Shown one piece after another: positions 6,469 through 10,736 of a stretch of DNA of 10,736 nt (positions are counted from its first letter, which is position 1; the number at the start of each line of letters is the position of its first letter). A program made the position numbers and the translations under genes. The notes beneath the pieces are model-generated. The model was given only the letters and a program-made list of their open reading frames with translations. It did not search any database and was not told where the DNA came from. Origin of the DNA: Methanocellales archaeon (GTDB taxonomy: Archaea; Halobacteriota; UBA148; JAUWXC01); the NCBI GenBank assembly GCA_030616565.1, contig JAUWXC010000012.1, forward strand, positions 1-10,736. Direction: 5' to 3'.

Positions 6469-6657
6469 ATGGTCAGAATATTACATGCGCAAACCGTGCT
6501 GACCGATGAGGATCTGAGACGGTTGAAGAAGAAGACCGGCGAGGATTCGACAAAGGAAGCACTTTCAACGGCAGTCCAACATTACCTCGAATGTGAAAGC
6601 ACAGAAGTGGGTGAGTTATGGCAAAGGCGATTAGAGCGCCTAGTGGAAACGAAGTGA
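6469..6657 (+). CDS. Small DUF5371-like protein, ribbon-helix-helix-like, 62 aa
   Basis: Resembles the small methanogen proteins grouped as DUF5371 (recalled pattern: HAQTVL, KKKTGE, STKEALS, HYLEC), recognised from memory and not by search. A short strand (VRILHAQTVL), a first helix (DEDLRRLKKKTG) and a second helix (STKEALSTAVQHYL, residues 27-40) follow the order and spacing of VapB/CopG-type ribbon-helix-helix DNA-binding proteins, which act as dimers on palindromes. The tail 45-62 is charged and helical. The ribosome site GAGGTGAGG precedes the ATG. A palindrome covers its own promoter and two pilin genes follow 39 bases downstream, so an autoregulator of this transcript is plausible. 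No toxin gene (PIN, RelE) lies beside it, so a toxin-antitoxin pair is unlikely. Confidence 0.75.
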   Translation: MVRILHAQTVLTDEDLRRLKKKTGEDSTKEALSTAVQHYLECESTEVGELWQRRLERLVETK

Positions 6658-6696
6658 TGCCTATCTGTGCTAAAAAGAACATAAGAGGTGTAGGAA

Positions 6697-7179
6697 ATGA
6701 AAGCAAATAGGAAATTCAGAGCAGATGAGAAAGCAGTGAGCCCAGTCATTGGCGTCATTCTGATGGTCGCCATAACAGTCATTCTCGCAGCCATCATCGC
6801 AGCCTTCGTGTTCGGCATGGCGCCACCAGCGATGGCACCCCAAGCGAGTATCAGGGGTACGGTTGTAGACAATCCTGTTATTCCCGCTCACAACGCCATA
6901 AGACTTGAACACCAAGGCGGAGACACAATAACAGTAAGTAATGCAACTCTTACTGTCATGGTAGAGGGCGTTGTAGCCACGTATGATGGGCCAACTCAGC
7001 AATTCGCGACCGGACAATATGCATACATATGGAATGTAAACACTACAGGATACCACTACAACGTTACAACGAGTGGCACAAGCACGGCTAATGCAATCAC
7101 CACTGGCCAATCACTCAACATCAAAATCATTGATGTAGCAAGCCAGCAGTTGATCGCAGACATATCCGTAAGGGGCTAA
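6697..7179 (+). CDS. Archaeal type IV pilin 1, 160 aa precursor
   Basis: Secreted pilus subunit. A charged 13-residue leader ends DEKA, followed by VSPVIGVILMVAI and a hydrophobic helix to about residue 40 (FVFG), the classic euryarchaeal prepilin N-terminus cut by the PibD/EppA-type peptidase, probably between Ala13 and Val14. The hydrophobic helix forms the filament core; the remaining 120 residues are a beta-rich head. Three N-glycosylation sequons (Asn82, Asn115, Asn122) suggest surface glycosylation. The head has no cysteine and a cluster of aromatics between 96 and 121 (Y96, F103, Y108, Y110, W112, Y119, Y121). It ends with DVASQQLIADISVRG, shared almost exactly with pilin 2. Ribosome site AGAGGTG lies six bases before the ATG. 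A hairpin terminator follows. Confidence 0.93.
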   Translation: MKANRKFRADEKAVSPVIGVILMVAITVILAAIIAAFVFGMAPPAMAPQASIRGTVVDNPVIPAHNAIRLEHQGGDTITVSNATLTVMVEGVVATYDGPTQQFATGQYAYIWNVNTTGYHYNVTTSGTSTANAITTGQSLNIKIIDVASQQLIADISVRG

Positions 7180-7216
7180 ACTAACACAAGCACAAGTGAT
7201 TAGAAACCTGCCATTG

Positions 7217-7255
7217 GGGGCTGATTGCACGTCAGCCCCTTTTCTCCCTTTTTTA
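7217..7255 (+). terminator. Hairpin plus T-rich terminator after pilin 1
   Basis: GGGGCTGA (7217-7224) pairs perfectly with TCAGCCCC (7232-7239) around a 7-base loop, then TTTT, CTCCC and a six-T run follow. This is a strong intrinsic-type terminator, or a 3'-end stabilising hairpin giving partial read-through. It would let pilin 1 be made in excess over pilin 2 or uncouple them. Confidence 0.75.
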
Positions 7256-7259
7256 TTTT

Positions 7260-7295
7260 GATTGGATTTTTCGATTAGATTCATTATGATTAGAT
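7260..7295 (+). repeat. Three direct GATTRGAT repeats upstream of pilin 2
   Basis: GATTGGAT at 7260, GATTAGAT at 7273 and GATTAGAT at 7288 are spaced 13 and 15 bases apart, between the terminator and the pilin 2 start. They could be an activator or repressor site for a separate pilin 2 promoter. No strong TATA box is visible here, so the promoter itself is unclear. Confidence 0.4.
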
Positions 7296-7325
7296 GGGTG
7301 TATGGATATCGAACGGGTGTAGGCA

Positions 7326-7823
7326 ATGAGAAGGATGAAGGAGGACTTCGCCAAGGGCTTTAGAGGGGATGAAGGAGTATCCCCGGTCATCGGCGAGATT
7401 TTGATGGTCGCGGTCGTGGTGACTTTGGCTGCGGTCATGTCAGCATACCTGTTTGGGATGGCACCGATGGGTACTGCGCCCCAGGCGAGTATTAGGGGCA
7501 CAGCAATCACAGATCCCAGTGGTAATACTGCTTGCAACGTCATCAAACTGGAGCATCAGGGTGGAGAGGAAATTACCCTGACGAACGCTTCTATAAGGGT
7601 CATCGTCAACGGTACGGCAGTTCAGGATCTCCCTGCAAGTGGAAAGTTGACGGCCGGGGAGAGTTGTTATATCTGGCTAAGCAACGGTGAGTATCACTTA
7701 AGGAAAAATAATGTGTATGTACCCCCAGACGCCTCGTTGCCTGAAACTGGAAAGACTGCTACAGTAAAAATCGTTGACGTTGCGAGCCAACAGTTGATCG
7801 CGGATATACGTGTCGGGGGCTAG
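7326..7823 (+). CDS. Archaeal type IV pilin 2, 165 aa precursor, paralogue of pilin 1
   Basis: Second prepilin. A longer basic leader of 17 residues ends GDEG, followed by VSPVIGEILMVAV and a hydrophobic helix ending YLFG near residue 44; the expected cut is Gly17-Val18. It has a glutamate at mature position 7 where pilin 1 has valine. Shared blocks with pilin 1 are APQASIRGT, KLEHQGG, a YIW motif and the tail DVASQQLIADI, so the two arose by tandem duplication and diverged in the head. Unlike pilin 1 it has two head cysteines (70 and 114), placed to form a disulfide outside the cell. Sequons are at Asn87 and Asn95. The ribosome site and ATG context (GGGTGTAGGCAATG) closely matches that of pilin 1. 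A T-rich tract follows the stop. Confidence 0.93.
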   Translation: MRRMKEDFAKGFRGDEGVSPVIGEILMVAVVVTLAAVMSAYLFGMAPMGTAPQASIRGTAITDPSGNTACNVIKLEHQGGEEITLTNASIRVIVNGTAVQDLPASGKLTAGESCYIWLSNGEYHLRKNNVYVPPDASLPETGKTATVKIVDVASQQLIADIRVGG

Positions 7824-7840
7824 TTTTATTTTTTTTATTT
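7824..7840 (+). terminator. T-rich terminator after pilin 2
   Basis: Immediately after the TAG stop comes GTTTTA, then a run of eight T, then ATTT, with no hairpin. This is a typical archaeal poly-T terminator separating the pilin genes from the ATP synthase operon. Confidence 0.65.
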
Positions 7841-7880
7841 ATGTTCAAATGCGATAAGACTGGTCATCATTACCGTCGAA

Positions 7881-7896
7881 AAACAAAAATTTAAAT
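7881..7896 (+). promoter_or_regulatory. Promoter of the A-type ATP synthase operon
   Basis: An A-rich BRE-like stretch leads into TTTAAAT (7890-7896), centred about 60 bases before the ahaH ATG. The predicted start is near 7919, leaving a leader of about 34 bases. A second AT-rich site (7912-7919) would put the start over the GAGG ribosome site and is less likely. The rest of the 129-base gap after pilin 2 holds nothing else recognisable. Confidence 0.5.
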
Positions 7897-7952
7897 CATA
7901 AGTCGTATGTTCATATTTATCCGACATTTATCAGCAGCTCAGAGGCTCAAAG

Positions 7953-8270
7953 ATGGTTCAAAACGAGATTGAACAAATCAAAAAGGCAGAGGCAAAGGCC
8001 TTAAAAATGATAGAGAAGGTTCAGGCAGAGGCTGAAGAGATCATCAAAAAAGCGCACGCAGATGCTGAAAAACTAATTTTGGAAAGTCAAGAAAAGGCGA
8101 TAGCGATCATCAAGAAGGACAAGGAAAAAGCAGAGAAGGCCGCAATGAAAGAGGCGGAAAAACTCAGGCAGCAAGGCAAAGACGAGGCGGAGAAACTCAG
8201 AAAAAAGGCAGAGGGAAAGATTTCAAATGCGGTTAAATACGTCGTTGAAAAGATAGCAGGGGCGGTATAG
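7953..8270 (+). CDS. ahaH: A-type ATP synthase subunit H (peripheral stalk), 105 aa
   Basis: Peripheral-stalk coiled-coil subunit that pairs with subunit E to hold the catalytic A1 head to the membrane stator of the archaeal A1AO ATP synthase. Nearly the whole protein is one long Ala/Lys/Glu helix with repeating small residues (QAEAEEIIKKAHADAEKLI, later KEAEKLRQQGKDEAEKLRKK), as seen in AhaH. It ends in a short hydrophobic helix (VKYVVEKIAGAV) that would pack on subunit E or A1. There is no membrane span. GAGG lies seven bases before the ATG. First gene of the aha operon; its stop overlaps the next start by one base (TAGTG). Confidence 0.9.
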   Translation: MVQNEIEQIKKAEAKALKMIEKVQAEAEEIIKKAHADAEKLILESQEKAIAIIKKDKEKAEKAAMKEAEKLRQQGKDEAEKLRKKAEGKISNAVKYVVEKIAGAV

Positions 8271-10234
8271 TGCTCTTTCCGGCAGAAATGAAAAGTGTGA
8301 CGATAGTTACTCATGATGTTTATCGGGAAAAGGTAATTTCTACCCTCCATGAGGCAGGAATCATGGAGATCACAAGCGTTCAGGATTCAAAGAGCGAGGT
8401 CAGCGCAACCTTGGAGCCAGGAGAATCTCACCCCTTGGCTGGGAAATGTGCAGAATATGAGCTGAGGGTTAGTCGCGTGCTGGACGCATTAAAGGGTTTT
8501 CAAGAGTCTAAGGAAAGTCTGCTAAAGCAGTTTCTTTCTCCCGAGCCCGTCGCTAAAACTCCTGTGGAGGAGAGGATGCCCAACCAGTTATTTAATGAGG
8601 CCGAGTCTGTTTTAGAAAAGGCTGAAAGGGCTATTTCCGTTCAAGATGAGTTAGCGGGTATAGGAGAAGGTATCGATGCACTACGAACGCAGCGAATATC
8701 CATCGAACTGTTAGTGCCATTTGACTTCGACCTTGGCTACCTGGGCGAATCAAAATATCTGTACATCGTTGCAGGAACGGTCAGGGTTGGAGATTATGAG
8801 CTGTTCATACAGACGCTCTCCGCAATCGAGGACATCCTATTGCTCAAACGTCAAATTGGTGAGTTATATGCAGTGGTCATCGCAGTGCCAGCCAGTGCAA
8901 GGGAAGAGCTTGACGATATCTTGAGAGGGCGCATTTTCAATGCGATTAAGATCGAGCATCCAGAAGGCAAACCAAGCAAACGTCTCACACAAATAGATGA
9001 TGAAATAAAAGGGCTGGAGAGCCGTAAAAAGGGGTTATTCAAAGAGCTCAAAACCATACATGGCAAGTGGAACAAGAAACTTTTGGTCCTTCAAGAGGAG
9101 CTGGAAATCGAAAAGGAGAGAATGGAGTCGCCTTCCAACTTTGGCAAGACCGTAAACACGAGTGTTATTGAAGCATGGGTTCCTGCCAAAAGTGTCGATG
9201 AGTTGAAGAGACTATGTGATGATGCTTCAGATGGACACACTTTTTATGAATCCAGAGAGCCAGAGGCGGCGCCAGAGGAGATTCCGATCAAATATGATAA
9301 TCCTTCGTGGCTGCGACCATTCGAGATTCTAACGAAAATGTTCGGCCATCCCAAGTATGATGATGTCGATCCAACTATATTCCTCGGACCCATCCTCGTC
9401 ATATTCTTTGGGTTGATGCTCGGTGATGCTATCTATGGATTGATTATTTTTCTTGTTGGTTATCTGCTATATCGGGGCGTTGGAAAACTCAGCGAATCGA
9501 TGCACGACATGAGCATCATCCTGATGGCGATAGGCATATCGACCATCGTATTAGGAGCAATACAGGGGAGCTACTGTGGAGATATCTTCCCCAGATTTTT
9601 GGGCATGAACTCACCGTTCATGCTGATTGATCCATTGAGGGAGCCAAAAAAAGTCCTCCAGATCGCCCTGATAATAGGGATCATTCATCTCAACCTTGGC
9701 TTGTCTCTGGCCGCACTCCAAAATATACGAAGGAGAAAGTACCGAGGGGCATTGCACGACCAAATATCAATGTTCATCATCCAGCCATGTGCCGCCATAC
9801 TGATCCTCGACTTCTTTAAGTGGGCGGCAATAACACCTTCTTTAAAGACTGTGGGGGGCGTAGGAATGCTTATCGGGGTAGTTCTAATCGCTCTCAAAGA
9901 AGGGCCTCTCGGAGTGTTCGGTCTCACTGGATTTGTGGGCAACTGGCTATCTTATGCCAGGATTCTCGCATTAGCGTTAGCCACGACTGGCATAGCGATG
10001 ACCATAAACATACTCGTAGAATTGATAATGAACGGTCATTCTGCGATGATTGTCTTGGCAGCATTCGTCTTCGTGTTTGGGCAAATATTCAACTGCGTCT
10101 TGCAGGCGCTGGGCGCGTTCGTTCACTCACTGCGTTTACATTATGTGGAGTTCTTTGGACAATTCTATAGCGGTGATGGCAAGTACTTTATCCCATTCAA
10201 GTCTATAAGGAGATACACTAAACTAAAGACATAA
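8270..10234 (+). CDS. ahaI: A-type ATP synthase subunit I (membrane stator, a-subunit equivalent), 654 aa
   Basis: Stator subunit that forms the ion half-channels against the proteolipid ring. The N-terminal cytosolic half (1 to about 350) contains two long helical hairpin segments and alpha/beta globes that bind the peripheral stalks. The C-terminal half has seven to eight membrane segments beginning IFLGPILVIFFGLMLGD near residue 370. The essential channel arginine is Arg564 in SYARILALALATTG, and a second conserved arginine is Arg622 in SLRLHYVEFF, corresponding to the paired arginines of V-ATPase subunit a. Length is normal. The start is GTG 8270, which gives the family opening (M-L-F-P-A-x-M-K-x-V) and overlaps the ahaH stop; ATG 8288 would cut off that conserved part. 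Confidence 0.95.
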   Translation: MLFPAEMKSVTIVTHDVYREKVISTLHEAGIMEITSVQDSKSEVSATLEPGESHPLAGKCAEYELRVSRVLDALKGFQESKESLLKQFLSPEPVAKTPVEERMPNQLFNEAESVLEKAERAISVQDELAGIGEGIDALRTQRISIELLVPFDFDLGYLGESKYLYIVAGTVRVGDYELFIQTLSAIEDILLLKRQIGELYAVVIAVPASAREELDDILRGRIFNAIKIEHPEGKPSKRLTQIDDEIKGLESRKKGLFKELKTIHGKWNKKLLVLQEELEIEKERMESPSNFGKTVNTSVIEAWVPAKSVDELKRLCDDASDGHTFYESREPEAAPEEIPIKYDNPSWLRPFEILTKMFGHPKYDDVDPTIFLGPILVIFFGLMLGDAIYGLIIFLVGYLLYRGVGKLSESMHDMSIILMAIGISTIVLGAIQGSYCGDIFPRFLGMNSPFMLIDPLREPKKVLQIALIIGIIHLNLGLSLAALQNIRRRKYRGALHDQISMFIIQPCAAILILDFFKWAAITPSLKTVGGVGMLIGVVLIALKEGPLGVFGLTGFVGNWLSYARILALALATTGIAMTINILVELIMNGHSAMIVLAAFVFVFGQIFNCVLQALGAFVHSLRLHYVEFFGQFYSGDGKYFIPFKSIRRYTKLKT

Positions 10235-10242
10235 AATGAAAC

Positions 10243-10251
10243 AAAGGAGGT
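10243..10251 (+). promoter_or_regulatory. Very strong ribosome binding site of ahaK
   Basis: AAAGGAGGT is complementary to the 16S 3' end over its whole core and lies five bases before the ATG. It is much stronger than the sites of ahaI and ahaE. This fits the need for many proteolipid copies per ATP synthase. Confidence 0.7.
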
Positions 10252-10256
10252 AGAAA

Positions 10257-10493
10257 ATGGTAGAGCTTGAAATCGGCTTAGTCGGCCTGGGGATTGCGAT
10301 CATAGGATCGGGGATCGCGATCGCAGGTTCTGGAATAGGACAAGGAATATCAGCATCAGCCGCGGTGGGCGCAACCGCAGAAAAACCAGAAACATTCGGT
10401 AAGAACATGGTCTTTGCAGTGTTGCCGGAGACGCAAGCCATCTATGGATTACTGATAGCAATCCTGATGATGGTCGGCATGGGAGTGATCTAA
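10257..10493 (+). CDS. ahaK: A-type ATP synthase proteolipid subunit K (c-ring), 78 aa
   Basis: Rotor ring subunit carrying the coupling ion. It is a single two-helix hairpin: helix 1 about residues 5-38 with a Gly/Ser repeat (GIAIIGSGIAIAGSGIGQG) for tight ring packing, a polar loop (TAEKPETFGKN), and helix 2 about 49-77. The ion-binding carboxylate is Glu58 in VLPETQAIYGLL. Gln29, Glu58, Thr59 and Tyr63 sit where Na+-binding c subunits have their ligands, so Na+ or mixed Na+/H+ coupling is inferred. It is the 8-kDa form and not the duplicated four-helix form. It lies 22 bases after ahaI and 59 bases before ahaE. Confidence 0.95.
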   Translation: MVELEIGLVGLGIAIIGSGIAIAGSGIGQGISASAAVGATAEKPETFGKNMVFAVLPETQAIYGLLIAILMMVGMGVI

Positions 10494-10552
10494 GTTTAGA
10501 GTCGGAAATCAACACTCCCGTGCATACATAGCGCACATCATGAGTGGATCAG

Positions 10553-10736
10553 ATGGATGGCATACATAAAATTATAGCCAAGGTCGAAAGCGATGCAAAA
10601 GCAGAGATGCAGCGCATCAAAGCAGATGCTACGCAAGAGGCAAAGAAGATTTTAGATGATGCAAGAAGGAGGGGGGAGCAAGAGCACTCCAAGATACTCG
10701 AGAGAGGTAAGAAGGATATCGATACGTTGGTTAACA
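10553..10736 (+). CDS. ahaE: A-type ATP synthase subunit E (peripheral stalk), 3' end cut by window edge
   Basis: The first 61 codons are present (MDGIHKIIAKVESDAKAEMQ onward). The sequence is a charged, alanine-rich helix with the AhaE/NtpE pattern: an amphipathic N-terminus, then ADATQEAKKILDDARRRGEQ. This is the coiled-coil half that pairs with subunit H; the globular C-terminal half that binds the A1 head lies beyond the window. Its place after ahaK matches the usual archaeal order H-I-K-E. GTG 10544 in the same frame is an alternative start three codons upstream. The ribosome site is weak (TGAGTGGATC region). Confidence 0.88.
   Translation, partial: MDGIHKIIAKVESDAKAEMQRIKADATQEAKKILDDARRRGEQEHSKILERGKKDIDTLVN

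Noticed and set aside
6469-6657. Type II antitoxin with a neighbouring toxin
   Set aside because: The protein resembles VapB-type RHH proteins, but the next genes are pilins and no PIN, RelE or other toxin gene is adjacent.
6670-7110. 146-codon open frame on the minus strand opposite pilin 1
   Set aside because: Cysteine-rich low-plausibility protein, no ribosome site, and fully antisense to a clear pilin gene; a frame shadow.
10290-10331. Repeated GATCGCGATCGC-like bases in ahaK as a regulatory palindrome
   Set aside because: The repeat is explained by the Gly-Ile-Ala-Ile-x-Gly-Ser protein repeat of the c-ring helix.
1-10736. tRNA, rRNA, CRISPR arrays, insertion sequences, phage genes
   Set aside because: No cloverleaf, rRNA core, regularly spaced repeats, transposase motifs or terminal inverted repeats were found; coding density and gene content are ordinary chromosome.

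Overview
The window is euryarchaeal chromosome. It carries archaeal FEN-1, an archaeal NOG1-type GTPase, a microbial presenilin-like (A22) protease, type IV pilins with the euryarchaeal 'VSPVIG' signature, and the head of an A-type ATP synthase operon in the order ahaH-ahaI-ahaK-ahaE. That gene order, a small DUF5371-like protein, TATA-type promoters and frequent GGAGG/GGTG ribosome sites point to a methanogen-related lineage (Methanosarcinales or a neighbouring ANME/Syntrophoarchaeum-like group). The exact genus cannot be read from the sequence.

Layout. Bases 1-6362 are housekeeping genes on alternating strands, arranged as four tail-to-tail pairs: pcm> <fen; orf96> <two-TM protein; presenilin-like protease> <NOG1 GTPase; HTH-CBS regulator> <hisE-CBS/ParB. 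The 3' ends are 28, 9, -35 (overlap) and 4 bases apart, and the pairs are separated by short divergent promoter regions. From 6419 everything runs on the + strand: a small ribbon-helix-helix-like protein (DUF5371-like) behind a palindromic promoter, two paralogous type IV pilins with a hairpin terminator between them, a T-rich terminator, and then the promoter and first four genes of the A1AO ATP synthase. ahaE is cut by the right edge and pcm by the left edge.

How the genes work together. ahaH and ahaE encode the peripheral stalk, ahaI the stator membrane subunit with the essential arginine, and ahaK the rotor proteolipid. ahaK residues fit a Na+-binding (or Na+/H+) site, consistent with a sodium-linked energy economy. 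The two pilins are secreted, presumably glycosylated surface-fibre subunits, and the small RHH-like protein just upstream is a candidate local regulator. hisE is translationally coupled to a CBS-ParB-like protein, which suggests nucleotide sensing but is not proof of it.

No tRNA, rRNA, CRISPR array, insertion sequence or phage gene was seen, and no gene-free stretch exceeds about 150 bases. The most interesting unexplained items are the palindrome-plus-RHH-like gene ahead of the pilins, the 96-residue protein whose C-terminal half resembles one TBP lobe, the symmetric divergent promoter at 2431-2462, and the hisE/CBS-ParB coupling.
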